Source: Linanthus parryae
Lineage: Eukaryota; Streptophyta; Magnoliopsida; Ericales; Polemoniaceae
NCBI GenBank assembly: GCA_023055425.1
Contig: JALGPY010000002.1
Coordinates: 50,863,321-50,927,320 of the forward strand
Direction of reading: 5' to 3'
Length of the DNA stretch: 64,000 nt
Shown: one piece after another, positions 1 through 12,081 of the stretch
Position numbering within the stretch: position 1 is the stretch's first letter
Layout of the letters: every line of letters begins with the position of its first letter
The notes under the pieces: generated by a model
Seen by the model: the letters and a program-made list of their open reading frames with translations, nothing else
Told to the model about the DNA's origin: nothing
Database searches by the model: none
Program-made: the position numbers and the translations under genes

Positions 1-1900
1 CAGTGAAAACCTACATGTCACATAGTCCTATATGTCACTAATGAACATATAAAGATGTTTAATTATCAAAATAATTCCAACAAAACACCTAGAAGTTCAA
101 AAATTCAAGTTTTCTAAAAAATGTGAAACTACAATTCTGGGCAGAATTGTAGCTCTAACTTTGGAGCCATATTTACCATATCAAATCATCTCCTAAAATC
201 TTGAAATTAATGTACGATGAACATATATGTGTCTACTTTCAGAAACATCAAGAAAATCATGCATAGCTATTATAAAACTCAAGTTACAAAAATAACAAAC
301 ACTGCTATGCAGAGACAAGTTTGGAAGAAAGTTTCAACTTTGAAGAACAATTAATACTACTTGGAGAATAGGAAAAATGGCCATCTTCTCCAGAATAAAT
401 CCCTTATGTGTCTAGTTTCATCACAAGAAAGATTGGGTGCCATAAGTTTCTGGAAATGAGATTTTTAACAAAAATGGTAAAACTTGTCCAAAAACAGAGT
501 TTCAGAAAACTTGCAACTTAGAATGAGCATATCTCCCTAACCAAAAAGGCTATGGAGTTGAATTTTCTTTCAAAATGACCCTATATGAGTCTAGTTTCAG
601 AATATGAATGATTTAAAAATTCTACAGAGACAAAATTTAGAGATAATATACGTTTTGCACAAACTGGTCAGATTGTAAAAATGTGTAATTTTCACCTAGA
701 GCACTTAAAACATGATCAAATCAATTATATGACACATGCAACTTATGGAGACTTGATTTTCACCCAAAATTACATCATTTTAGACATTAAGTAATACTTT
801 TACATGCTCTTGACACAAAAGATTAAAACCCTCTTGGGTAACAATGCAAAGAAGATGACATTCACAACATGCATGTGGGTTCTAGTGTGGGTTTCATGAA
901 ATAGTCAATTTTTTTGGAGTTCAACTCTTGATCAAACCATGAAAATAAAGATCAATGATAGAAATGAAGAAATCTAAGGTGCAATTCAATCAATCAAAGT
1001 TAAACATAGACATGCATATATGATTTCAAGTCTAGAAGAAAAGTTACCCCAAGATTCAAGAAGATGGTGGATGAAAGAGTGAAATTGGCCTTGAATCCTT
1101 GAGTGGAAAGATGAAAGAACTCCCCTCCATGATGATACTAAGCTTAGACTCAAGTTTTTCATGATTTGGGGACTAAGAAATGAAGTTTTGGTGGAGTTTT
1201 GTGGAGGTCAAGCTCCAAAAACGGGAATGGAGTTTGAGGAGAGATGAGAGAGCTCCTTTGAGTGTTCTTGAAGAGAAAAAAGATGTGAAAAATGAGAGGT
1301 GTAGATGATGGAGATGATGAAGTGTTTATTAAATAAGATAATATATACATACATATATAAATTGACTAGCTAGAATCTCTTATTTTAATGAGGTTGACTA
1401 AAGTAGTTGAGGAAGAAATTGGGATGTAAATATTAAATAGAATAGTTGATCATGGGTGAGGATGAAATATGAAAGTCAAATGTGGATGGGGATTGAGGTG
1501 GAAATTAAAAGTCTCCCAACAAATTAGTTGGAGTAGAAATTAGAATAACAAGAAAATGAGGGTTGACATGCAAATGCTAGAAATTGAAGGTAACTCTAAT
1601 ATTTCATATACAAGATGGGTATTTATGGAACTAACTAATCAAAATTAATAATAAAAAAAAAAAAAAACTTATTTTCACTTTTGACAATAAAAATAGCAAG
1701 TATTCAAGGATATCCAAACTTTAATAAATTATAAAATAAACCCAAAATAGAATACTAGATAATCGTAAGTGCCACATAATACCCATATACCTTAGAAACT
1801 AAAATAAGTCAAGAATATGGTTAAAATATAAGTTTCTTAAAATTCTCATTTATTTTTCAAAATTACTAAATAATCCCCAACTAAAATACGGGGTATTACA
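1..1900 (-). mobile_element. Ty3/gypsy LTR fragment, cut by the window edge
   Basis: This stretch is collinear with about 15600-17449 of the solo LTR further right (shared blocks around the words CAATTCTGG, GAGCATATCTCCCTAACCAA and AACTCAAGTTTTYCATGATTTGG, roughly 80% by eye). It ends at 1900 in CGGGGTATTACA, the same terminus as the other gypsy LTRs in the window. Read on the minus strand the LTR therefore starts TGTAATACCCCG. By comparison with the solo copy another ~1.4 kb should lie left of the window. No gag or pol was seen beside it, so whether it is solo or part of a longer element cannot be decided here. Confidence 0.75.
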
Positions 1901-3062
1901 AGGACTTTGGCTAGAGATTACATCGTTATACTTGCATAGTTAGACTTGTTTAATTTAGAAATATAATTTGTCTATTGATAGTGCCTAAAGCGTGCTATTT
2001 GCTATCGGATTGAGGTGAGTATACATGCCAAGTCTTGCGTGCCTAGCTTCTTTCATGTCAAAATATGATTTTATAATTTGTCTCAAAATATGTTTTGTCA
2101 ATTACATGGTATACTTGAGTTTGGCTATATTTTGAAATAATTCTTTGAAACTGTCACACGAAAATAATAATTTGTAATAACGTAAAGTGGAAAGAGTTGT
2201 ACGGAGAACTTTATTATTGTCGATGTTGACTTCGGTCACTCGGTCTGTGATGGTTATTGTTGCTGTTGACTTCGGTCACTCGGCATGTGATTATTATTAT
2301 CGATGTTGTCTTCGGACACTCGGCATGTGATTATTATTGTCGATGTTGACTACGGTCACTCGTCCTGTGTATTTTAACCCAGTCGCAACATGTCGGGTCG
2401 CTCCATGTACTCACCTCTATGGCCGCAAGAAGTCTTAGGGGGTGCCGACACTTAAGGTCTTGGATGCTTGGTGATTGATTGTTCTTCCCTGTATCATTTA
2501 ATCGATAACATGGTATTTCTGGATTGGATGTTTATTAATGGGACACTGGAAGACTGTGAGTTAATTGGAAATTCCTGTTTTGGATATTGGATATGGACTG
2601 AAGCGTCGTTGTGGATATTATATTGGAAAATCATACAAGAACTTGGAAATTATATTCTTCAATAATCTCTTACTTCCATTGTTCCAAAGTTATTATATAT
2701 CGTCTTTACTTAAAACTCTCATCAGTATTTGACATGCTTGGGTGTTACTCACTCAGTATTTATTGTTGACTATTGAAACTGTGATTCTTGTTTTATTCCC
2801 ATCGCAGGTCTAGAAGAAGAAGGTTTGGCGTAGGAAGGGAAACGCAGACTCGTCTAGTATCTATATGCACTCTTAGTAAAGTTGAACTCTAGAAAATTTG
2901 GAATATGTAATATATAATTCTTCAGACAATGTGTAAAACTGTTGGAATATGCAATATATAACTATGACAGCGCTTGTTCTTGATTTCTGTCATTTCATTT
3001 TGAGTAGCACCATCCTGGGCTCTCCGGTCCGGGACGAAAAGCTTCGGAATCAAGGGGTGTTG
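1901..3062 (+). mobile_element. diverged gypsy LTR relic in opposite orientation
   Basis: Read on the plus strand, this region resembles the reverse complement of the LTRs at 32863 and 37830. It has a donor-like GAG|GTGAGTATA at 2012-2020, the block GGGGGTGCCGACACTTAAGG near 2440, an ACTCACTCAGTATTTATTG block near 2750, an acceptor-like ATCGCAG at 2801-2807, and a terminal CTCCGG...GGGGTGTT near 3060. Its 5' end (TGTAATACCCC) is missing, probably because of the LTR that ends at 1900. Three to four diverged copies of an ~80-bp motif (TTGACTTCGGTCACTCGGC) lie at 2220-2370. It carries no coding capacity. Confidence 0.5.
2221..2372 (+). repeat. short tandem repeat TTATTGTCGATGTTGACTTC...CACTCG
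   Basis: Four imperfect copies of a 60-70 bp unit are visible, each with (C/T)GATGTTG-CTTCGGTCACTCGG-CTGTGA. It lies inside the LTR relic and looks like local amplification within it. Confidence 0.6.
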
Positions 3063-5160
3063 TCTTTCCGAGTATTTTTGTGAGGTTTGTGTGAAAGTTG
3101 AGCTTGTCACGAGTAATTGATAATCCGGGTGTTTTTCGCATTATTTACATTTATTTTGTCACTTTTGATCGCACGGATTGTTTTCGCATTGTTTTTGAAA
3201 GGAAACAGAGCTCATGGATCAAAAGGAGAAGGAAAACAAAATTCAGAACATATTAAGCTCGGGAAAGAAAGAAATCGCAAGAAAAGAGGATGAAGATGGC
3301 AAAAGGGGGTTAAAGTGTCATTTTCAGAGTTTGGGTGATGACACTTTAGCACCCCAATGAAAAAGCGAAGAAAAGACTTGGAAAAAATTAGTGGAAGAAA
3401 AGTGGAAACCCACTGAAGTGTACGATCAAAGCTTGTGGTCGCATGATCAGAAGTTGATCTTACAACCAAAATTTGTTGTAGCACGATCATAAAGAGGAGT
3501 AGAGACGCCATTCTCCAGGAGATCGCACGATCAGGTATTGCAGATTGTGCGATCTGAAGTTACCTCCAGCGCACTCACGACAATTAATAATGGTCTTAGG
3601 GTAATTAATTAATAGTTGTTTGGTGATTAATTAATACACTCTAGACCTAAAAAAAGGAGGAGACGTGAGAAAGAACAAGAAGAAAAAAGGAGACGACGTA
3701 GCCAATGACGAAGGATCGCCAACTCTTGAAGATTATTACGTTTGATTCATCTTCTGATTCTATTTTTGTGACTGATTATGGATATTTTGACTATGCTAAA
3801 CGTTTTAAGTCTAGCTAAACACTTTATGCTAGGCAATTGATGGAGAACTGCGGTTGGCTTAGTGTTTTTCTCCAGATTTGAAGACTTCATTCAAGCTTTA
3901 AGCTTAAATATAGTTAATGTTATAGTTATCTTACACATTCTTGTGCTTATTTCTTTAGTATGTTTGGCCTGATCACCCATTGGTGTGCTATTTTTTGAGG
4001 AAGTTGTACGAAAGTGAACTCTCCGAAACATGTTGAAGTATATTGTAGGTAATCTTGTATTTCTCTAAGACCGAGAGGAGAAGAGAGCTTGAATAATCGT
4101 GTGAGGGTTGTTACAGTTGGTTTCGGTAGGACTTAGTGAAAATGGTGGGCGGACAGCACCCAGTGAGCGAGCCTAACGAGCCAACTAGAACGTGACGGTA
4201 GACGGAGGTGGACCGAAAGGTTCCAAAGTCAACCGAAACGCAAATTCACGTGATATCGATAGAAGAATGTGATGAGTATAACCTTTTGTAACCAAACATC
4301 ACTAGAGTGTTTCAAGTGTAATTCGGAAATTGCTAAGAACCCTAGGGACTATTGATTGCCCAATTCTTCTCCGTAATCGTATTCATTACAATTACTTTCT
4401 GTTACATTAAAAATTATACAAAATAGTTAGCTTAGTATGTCCTTTACTTTAAGTCACTTGTTTGTGGATGACAAACTTTCAAGATCCAACCACTTATTTT
4501 CAATTACTTATGTATCGTATAATTAATTACTTTTTATACTTTTTGTACCTGTAATTCAAAATTGAAACTACAAATTATGTAAATTCACTATAAACTGGAA
4601 GCAGAATCGAGTATTGTACTACCAAAGCATGCACGCATCCGGAGTTGAAAAAAATACCAATCCTTCGTCCATTTAACATTTTCCAAATATCTGGCAATAC
4701 ATTTAAAAATTAATCGACTTGTCACATTTTTCTTGAAAGTGATAGGGAGAATGAATTTCTAAGAGTATCAAAAGAAAGGCAAAATGAAGAAGCAACAAGT
4801 CTTGCACTCTTGCTGTACTGCATTCCGAACTAAACAAAGACAAATACTTCCACAGTAAATACCAACATGTCAACTGCTAGGGACAAACTTCACAAAATTT
4901 TTTCAAGCGTCAACATCAATGAAACTTCAGGTGTTATCACCAACGAACAATTCATGCACCAGCGAATCACGGGGTAAGTACCTACAAAAGCAATAGTTAT
5001 ATTAATACATGCAACTAGTACTTAAGTATTGTTTTTATCTTCCCAATTTCAAAGATATGTTTGTAATAAAATAATTAAATATAAGCATTTAAGTTATAAC
5101 ATCATTAATCATTTCTAATTTGTTGGTATTCTGTTATAAATAAAATAATTTAAGTTTATA
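3063..5160. other. no gene seen; unclassified repetitive DNA
   Basis: There is no supported coding region. At 3420-3570 several GATCGCACGATC-like words occur in both orientations. The stretch 4020-4400 (ACCGAGAGGAG..., then a run rich in CCGAAAGGTTCC / CCGAAACGC words) has the texture of LTR or leader DNA from another retrotransposon, but no terminus, primer-binding site or protein relic could be placed. Confidence 0.35.
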
Positions 5161-6839
5161 TATTATAACAAATTAAATGCCGCGTGCAACGCACGTGCTA
5201 ATATAGTGTTTAGTAAAAAAGGTAATGACTTGTTAGAGTTTTAGCCAATACATAATACAACTATCCGAATATTTTACCGGGCTGATATATCCTCTTTATA
5301 ATTCACTGTGTGCTCTCCCATTCTCTCTTCAACTACATATCCTCTTTCGTATCTTCTCTGAATCATGCTCAGCAGCAGCTTATACATTTGTCTCTTCATA
5401 CAAAAGTGAATTTTGTTTGGCATAACTCAGTGTACAACACACTTCTAAAGAGCAAGACCATTTCCCGTGAACTTTGCATTTTCCAAACTTTCTAGTTATC
5501 CGAATAATTGATGGCATTTTCTTTTTCCCGTGAATTTTTGCCCTCAATGATTGTTACTAAAAATGTAATGAATTTTTTGAGTTTTCAACGTACTATACAA
5601 GGAACAACTATCTAGATATTTTCTAGACTGAACTCCTCTCTATAATTAAGTGTATGCATCTCTCTACAAATACTTTTCTCTTCAGCCTTCTGGTCATCTC
5701 TGATGTTTCATCTCTGGAAGTCATGATACAATAGGTACTAACTACTGTGAAAGATTATAATCACCAGATTTATCTATATTTGTGCTTTATGCATAAATAT
5801 TATATATATATTTATACCATTGTTCGGACTTCACATTTGAAATCAAATTAAAGAATCTTTTTGTATATCTCTGATCTTGATTTTGGACATGTAATTTAGA
5901 ATGTCGTTTTGGAAAAAATGAGAATGATAGCTCCGATTTCACAATTGGTACCGGTTTATTTGCAATTTCATTCCGTCTCAAGAATTATTCTTTTGCTCTG
6001 TAATACTTTTAGCGTTCTATTAATCATTTTTTAGTATTTTAATAAATTTGTATCGATAACTTGACTGATCATACATTATAGAATGATGAGCATGGTAGTC
6101 TCCACATCCAGGCATTTAAGGCAACCCTTAGGGTCACCAAAAATAGGGGGCTTAAATTTTAAAAATACTATGGATAGCTTGGGATTTTATAACATTTTTT
6201 TTTTAAATTTCAACATTTTTAAATATAATTTTTGATAATTTAGAATAAAATTTAAGATTTCATATAAATTCAATAAATAAAATAAAAACATGAAACGTGT
6301 GAGCCAAGTAGCACGTACATTGCACGTACAATGCACAACTTGTTACCACTCAAGGTCTTTGCCAAAGAGCACGTTTAGAAAATATTTCAAGGCCAGATGA
6401 TGTACTACTGAAAGTTGTAGGTATTTATTGCATACAACCGCGAATATATTGCAGGATTGTACAACTAGGAGGCTCGTGTTATCAGCCAAACACTCTTTTG
6501 ACTAATTCATCAGTCGTTTCTAACCAAAATTTAATCGTGCATTTGGATTGTTGATTCCCCATCGGAAATGCTTTCTTTTGCAGAATAGAAAACATACATG
6601 ACCTCTACTAATAAATTCATGGGAAATGATCAGCAAAAACAAATTACATGTATGATTAGCTAGATGAAGGTTACACGCAGAAAAAAATAATTAATGTATT
6701 TACATCGGCTCACGTAGGTCATAAATCTCACGTTGTGTTCACAAAAATCAACGTTGAGGTTGTGGAATTTGTAGTACTGGTTAACAACAACGGTTGCATG
6801 ATCGATTAGCTTGGGCTGAAAACATATTTGTCAAGGTAG

Positions 6840-6842
<3 letters not shown>
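5161..6842. other. AT-rich intergenic DNA, no gene seen
   Basis: Short ORFs here lack any recognisable domain. Near 5176-5205 a palindromic GTGCAACGCAC is followed by CTAAT, a possible Helitron 3' terminus without a partner 5' end. Two diverged copies of a ~100-bp segment with CCTCTYTATAATT...GTGTRTGC lie at about 5280-5400 and 5630-5720. Confidence 0.35.
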
Positions 6843-6877
<35 letters not shown>

Positions 6878-6895
6878 AGGAATGTCAAGGTAGAG
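6829..6895 (-). mobile_element. tail-only retroposon-like insertion (A34) with 13-bp direct repeats
   Basis: TGTCAAGGTAGAG occurs at 6829-6841 and again exactly at 6883-6895. Between them are only 41 nt; on the minus strand they read TTCCTC followed by 34 A and one C. A perfect 13-bp target-site-like duplication around a bare poly(A) is what target-primed reverse transcription of an almost fully truncated RNA would leave. It has no internal promoter or coding sequence. Confidence 0.6.
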
Positions 6896-7549
6896 TTACA
6901 GAGCAATCAACACCATATTTTTTCAGTATTTCTCCAAAGTAGACTTCAACTTCTCCTTCGCAATCTCAATCCGCACCACACAATTTGGCATTTGCTGCAC
7001 AAAGAAAACAAATAAATCTATATATGAAATTAGGCTTCAGAAACCAGAATGTTCCATGGATTTTAACGAACTATGTTTGACTTCTGCTGCCCAAATATGG
7101 TGGAGTGTATTCATCCATTGCAGGAACTATTGCAGGCGATGACGAGCAACATGGTAATGTAATATAATGACATATACATCATCATTCCAGAGAGAAATAA
7201 CTATGCAGAATATGAAGAGAGTGCTAAGAACATCAAATTTTGGCAAAGTATGAAGAGAGCTCATACAACAGAGACTTGAATACAGCCTAAGAGCTTTATA
7301 TATAGGCAAACCCCCCAAAAAACTGAGCCTTGCAACCTTGCCGTTGAAATCAAGCGATAAAACATGAACTGCGAAGATCAATAATATGGAACTACCCATA
7401 TTAACCTTACAAGAAATATGATTATCAAAAGAAATGGTCGTAATACATAAATAAGTCAAAACCCTTAAGTCATCTTGACTTGCGAATTGAAAAGGGCATC
7501 AAGAAAGGGGATTCATCATCATCCAACTAGCTGTGTAATTTTCATGAAT
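6896..7549. other. no gene seen
   Basis: AT-rich DNA with no domain-bearing ORF, RNA gene or clear transposon terminus. Confidence 0.4.
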
Positions 7550-9001
7550 GGAATAAATTTTTTGACGGTGCTGCTGGATTAAACAGATAAACCCACAAGG
7601 CCTCACATGCATGTTTTCCCAATAAAAGCTCCCTCCATCCCTCTTGCAGCAGGTTTGTGTCAATTTCATGTTTTGAGAATTTAGTGTCCATTATTATTGA
7701 TGATGAGATGAAAAAAAGATAGCACATACGATAATCATTCCGACTATTATATTAAATGTGAACAACGTGTAGAACAGTCAAGGATTTTGCATGAAATTGA
7801 GAACAGATAAATACATATAACTAAATTAAAACATGAAACACGCAAGTTAACATGAATATAGCACGTACATTGCACATAAACTACACAACATGTTCCCACA
7901 CCGACGTTAGTGCAGTTTATTTCTCTTGCAACCTCGTGCAACACCAACGTACCAAGCACGTGGTGATTGATTTGCATTTTGTTCGAGAAAATATGTGTTT
8001 CGAACAAATACTTGGAGATTTGTTATTTTAATTTATTGCAGTTAAGGGTTATTAAAACAAGACATAGAGTGGAGGAATTTGGAAAAGAAAATGTTATGAA
8101 TTTGAAAACATTTGTCTTTTTCTTATGTTATTGTGCCTTTGCGAGAATGGTTTCATCGTTCACCTAATGAATTTATCTTGAATGCATAAAGGTTTGAGAG
8201 TGTTTGTTGGATCAAACAGAGAAACTCACAAGCCCCCCCCCCCCCCCCCCACCCCCATGTACTACTTTCAATTAATGCTCCTTCAATTTCCGAAACTTAC
8301 AGAGGTTATTTTGACATCCTCCTCCCTGATCTTCGTTTACTACCGACTCGTGCCTCAGTAGTTTATTGTGACAACGTCAGTGCGATTTATCTCTCTGCCA
8401 ATCTCGTGCCTCAGTTGTTTATTGTGACAACGTCAGTGCGACTTACAGAGGTTATATGGATACGATTGTATTTTGTTCGAGAAAAGGTTTGTTTCGGACA
8501 ACTCCGTAAAGATTTGTTACTTAAACTTATTGAAGTTAAGTGCGATAAATGAAAAGCATAAAGTGGAGGAATCTTGAAAAGAAGATGTTCTGATATTGGT
8601 AAACATTTGTCTTCTTTGCATGTTCTTGTAGCTTTGTGATAAATAATTTTATCATCCACTTGACAGTTTTTTCTTGAATGCGTAAAGGTTTGAGAGGACA
8701 TGTTTGATTAAACAGTGAAACCCTCAAGACCCCCATGTACTACTTTCAATAAATAGCCCTTCAATTTACGAAACTTACAGAGGTTATTGTGACAGCGTCC
8801 TCCTTGAGCTCCCTGTCCTACCGCCTCATGCCTTAATTTTAATATGAAAATGCCAGTGTCGTTTATCTCTCCGGCAACCCCGTGCAACACCAGTCGCACC
8901 AATCACGTGGAGATAATTTTCATTTTGTTCAGGAAAATGTGCGTTTGGGAAAACTCCGTGGAGATTTCTCATTTCAGCTTATTAAAGTTAAGTGTGATAT
9001 A
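7550..9001 (+). repeat. three diverged tandem copies of a ~490-bp unit
   Basis: Blocks recur in the same order about 490-500 bp apart. GCATAAAGGTTTGAGAG at 8185 recurs as GCGTAAAGGTTTGAGAG at 8680. CCCCATGTACTACTTTCAAT recurs near 8265 and 8735. CATTTTGTTCGAGAAAA recurs near 7975, 8470 and 8920. The block GTGGAGGAAT-TTG/CTTGAAAAGAA recurs near 8070 and 8565. The first copy is the most diverged (AAACAGATAAACCCACAAGG near 7580) and the last is truncated. An 18-C homopolymer (8233-8250) interrupts the middle copy. It is probably a relic of a tandemly amplified mobile element; no coding potential survives. Confidence 0.7.
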
Positions 9002-9336
9002 ATACCTCCAATGGTATTTTTTGCAAAGCTCTAAGTTGTGGAAATACTGGATCACTAAAGCAACCACATTGTCGTGACTCAAGGCATTGTACACGAGCAA
9101 ACCAAAAACAACGCGACTAAAAGCTTCACAAACCTTTCAAAATCTGAAAGGTTATGCGGGTGACCCTCTTCCAACTTGGCCAAGTGCACCTCGATCTTTT
9201 CCATAGACACATCCTTATCTCTTACGCTCCATGCCGTCACATGCTTGAAAATCGATCTAGTCCACTACACAACAAAGCATTCATACGGTTGGGGATTGCG
9301 ATGTCATCATGTACATGATGAACATTTAGTCCACTA

Positions 9337-9376
<40 letters not shown>

Positions 9377-9694
9377 GGAGGGACAAACGAAGTTGCAGCC
9401 CATCCACGTTGAACCATATTTAAATTCACGTCGTCAATGTACTCTTGCATTCAAGTTTTCATTCTTAATTATATTCATTTACGTGTAAAAGGAGTGGGAA
9501 AAACAAACTATGTGTTGACGCACTTTAGAAAGACCGAAAAAGTTATAATCATATTTTAATGTATTTCAATTAATTTGATCTTATAACGGTGCATGTTGAG
9601 TCAAACTGTTTGTAGTTAAATACTAAGTCACCTCTCTTCAAATCTCTGAATTCGCAATTTGGTTCTTTCTGTGGATGTGATATGAGAAGTAAGG
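9002..9694. other. no gene seen; contains A37 tract
   Basis: A 37-nt A run lies at 9338-9374 without flanking direct repeats that I can find, unlike the tail-like insertions elsewhere. Small ORFs around it are low complexity. Nothing else is recognisable. Confidence 0.4.
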
Positions 9695-10471
9695 CTAGTT
9701 GTACAAGTTCTGACATCCTTCCTTGTGATCTTCAACCCTGAGATACACCTGTCTTTTAAATGCCTTCAATGTGGATGATAGTCCTTCAAAAAGATAGGGA
9801 CATAGTGGATCACCCTGTCTAATGTTTGTATAGAGGGAAATGACAGAGACTAAATCTTCATTAACATGGACTTTAAAGAGACTGTGCTCACACACATTCA
9901 TAAATCAGATCCTCCTATTGAAAAAGCCTATCTTTCTCATTACCTACTCCAAGTAATTCCACCTAACCCTATCAAATGAATTTAGCATATCCAACTTTAA
10001 GTTCATCCATGAAGTTAAACCCTTCTTCTTGTTCTTAATGAAGTGCAGAGCTTTGGAGCTACTAAATGTTATCTTAAATTAACATCCCTTTGATGAAAGC
10101 ACGTTCTTTCTCTGTAACCACCTTATCCATTACCTTTCTCAATGTCCCAGCAAGAAATTTTAACAGAACTTGTAGTGGACAGAGCAATTACTTATATGCC
10201 GGTAGTCTTTCACTGTAAGAGGTGTTGGCTTTAGGGATAAAATGTATGCGAGTAATGTTAATACATCTTAGCAACTTCCCCAACATGAGGAAACTTTGAA
10301 CTACCTCGTACACTTACCAACAATGCTCAAATAATCCTTAAAGAACATGGGAGCTAGCAAAGCTATCAAACCCAGGTGTCTTATCAAGACCTACATAAAA
10401 GCAGACATTCTTAACTTAATCTCTGGCTGGTATTTTTAAATAGTCATTCATTTAATTTGTGACTTTTCTGT
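9695..10471 (-). pseudogene. LINE (L1-type) reverse transcriptase relic, 3' part
   Basis: On the minus strand broken frames give, in order, I-L-A-G-T-L-R-K-V-M-D-K-V (near 10110-10150), K-L-D-M-L-N-S-F-D-R-V-R-W (near 9970) and R-Q-G-D-P-L-C-P-Y-L-F (near 9800). These match conserved blocks of plant L1-type reverse transcriptases: the 'vL..RLK.vld.vis..QsAF' block, the 'lKlDmsKAYDrveW' block and the 'RQGDPLSPYLF' block. Several stops and frameshifts make it dead. The upstream part of the same relic resumes at 12576 beyond the copia element that split it. Confidence 0.8.
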
Positions 10472-10476
10472 GAACG
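10472..10476 (+). repeat. target-site duplication GAACG (left) of copia element
   Basis: GAACG immediately precedes TGTTAGTATG at 10477 and is repeated at 12571-12575 immediately after the other end of the element. Confidence 0.9.
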
Positions 10477-10963
10477 TGTTAGTATGTCTTGAATATAAGT
10501 CAGCAAAGAAAGTCAAACGGAACAAATTTGGAAATAAGTTGAAGGTGGTGACTTGCTTTGGCAACAAGTCAAGTTGGAATTGTTTCCTTCTTAGTTGTTT
10601 GGTAATCACCGCACACACACACACACATGGCTATTTAAGAGGCTACCTTTTAATTTGTAATGCGACACACGGGCAGAGATTGTTTGATAGCTCTTAGAGC
10701 TTTGGTAGGGTGTGTTCGGGTGGGTGTTTTTCAGGTGGCCGCCGTGGCCGTTCTGGCCACGGCGTGCATTGTAATCGGGTTCTCTTCTCAATAAAATATC
10801 TTGTTCTGGCCGTGGAGGTAGCTAGCGGTTCGTTCCGAATTCACTAGTGAACCACGTTAAATATCTGTCTCGTTCTTGTTTTGCTTTCGTCGTTCTTGCT
10901 CGAATACCCACACGTTACAACAAACTGGTAACGGAGCTCTGAAACAGGAGTTCTGTTACAACA
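10477..10963 (+). repeat. 5' LTR of the copia-like element
   Basis: 487 bp, TG...CA. It contains a (CA)n run near 10610-10625, TATTTAAGAGG near 10633 as a possible TATA-type promoter, and AATAAAATATC near 10790 as a possible polyadenylation signal. Its last ~41 bp (about 10923-10963) contain CTGGTAACGGAGCTC, a degenerate primer-binding-site copy, preceded by a first GTTACAACA. Confidence 0.9.
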
Positions 10964-10966
10964 AAC

Positions 10967-11065
10967 TGGTATCAGAGCCAGGTCAGGAGGAACACCAGTT
11001 TCAACAAACTGGTATCAGAGCCAGGTCAGAGGGATCACCAGTTTTAACAGACTGGTATCAGAGCC
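10967..11065 (+). promoter_or_regulatory. primer-binding site plus two further tandem copies
   Basis: TGGTATCAGAGCC, complementary to the 3' end of plant initiator Met tRNA, occurs at 10967-10979, 11010-11022 and 11053-11065, exactly 43 bp apart, each in a repeat that also holds a CACCAGTTT(T/C)AACA word. Only the first is beside the LTR end and is expected to be used. Confidence 0.85.
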
Positions 11066-12081
11066 GGGGTTCCAAGATTAGGGTGGAGCTAAGAGCTAGG
11101 GTTTCACGTTTTGGTGGAACTCAAAGCTAGGGTTTTGGGATTCAGGTGGAGCAGGCTATCGGGAGGTTGGGTTTCGAGATTCCTCCAAGAACGATGTCTG
11201 GTTTGGCGATCAAGATCGATCTGTTCGTGAGAGAGAAGCGGGTACACCCACCATCTGAAGCCCCGTGGAGGGGGCTATCCGGGCTCCGTTCGGAGCAATC
11301 TGGCGCGCATCTGATTAGGCGTGCAAGGGATCTGGCAAATCCAACACGCATTCGGTTCTGGCGCGAATCTGGCAGTTCACGCGCATCTGGCATTATGGTG
11401 ATTGACATACAGGCGCAATCCGGCTCCCGGCGTGGAGCATGTGGCGTGTGAATTGAATCTGGTTCTTGCTCATGCGTTGCAGGAACTCGTTGGAGTTGGA
11501 GCAACGACATGGACCATATGGCGCGTGAGATTTCTGGCACGCGCATCTGATTCTGGTTCTGGTGCGTATTATGCACGCGTTTGTTCTGGCGTGCACCTGG
11601 TTTTGCAGCGTGTACCATGACACGCACGGAGCTCGCATATGGCGCGATCTGTTTCTGGCGAGCATCTGGCGCATCTGAGGCATACGGGGCGCATCGGGCA
11701 TGACAATTTGGGCACTCGTCATCGGTGCATCTGGTCTGGATGACATCTGGGGATTCTGTCATGGTGCATCTGTCTGGCGCGATTGGGTGCATCTGGAATG
11801 TATTCGGTCCTGTCTAAGTGAATACATTCGAGTTTGGTTCTGGGTGGAGCACTTGTTTCTGATTCCAAAAGTGCGACCACATCGGGCGCATTAGTTGCAG
11901 GTACGCATGGTAGTTGGAGCAACGATTTGGCGATTCGGGTTTCGCATACAGCTGCGGAACATCTGTCTGGGGAAGCATGCTCGTTTCAGGTTCTGGGAGA
12001 CGCATCCGGTTCGGGTTTGAGAAGAGAAGCATCAGGGTCCAGTTTCGGGTTGCTGATATGATTCAAGACAAGGTGGAGATT

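Noticed and set aside
9330..9374. CCACTACAAAA as a CACTA transposon terminus
   Set aside because: Only the first bases fit before a plain A37 run, with no inverted partner or 3-bp duplication.
11142..11792. 216-codon minus-strand ORF inside the copia element
   Set aside because: Its composition (Arg, Pro, His, Met, Cys) follows from the repeated GCGCATCTGG word; overlapping ORFs exist on both strands and no domain is visible.
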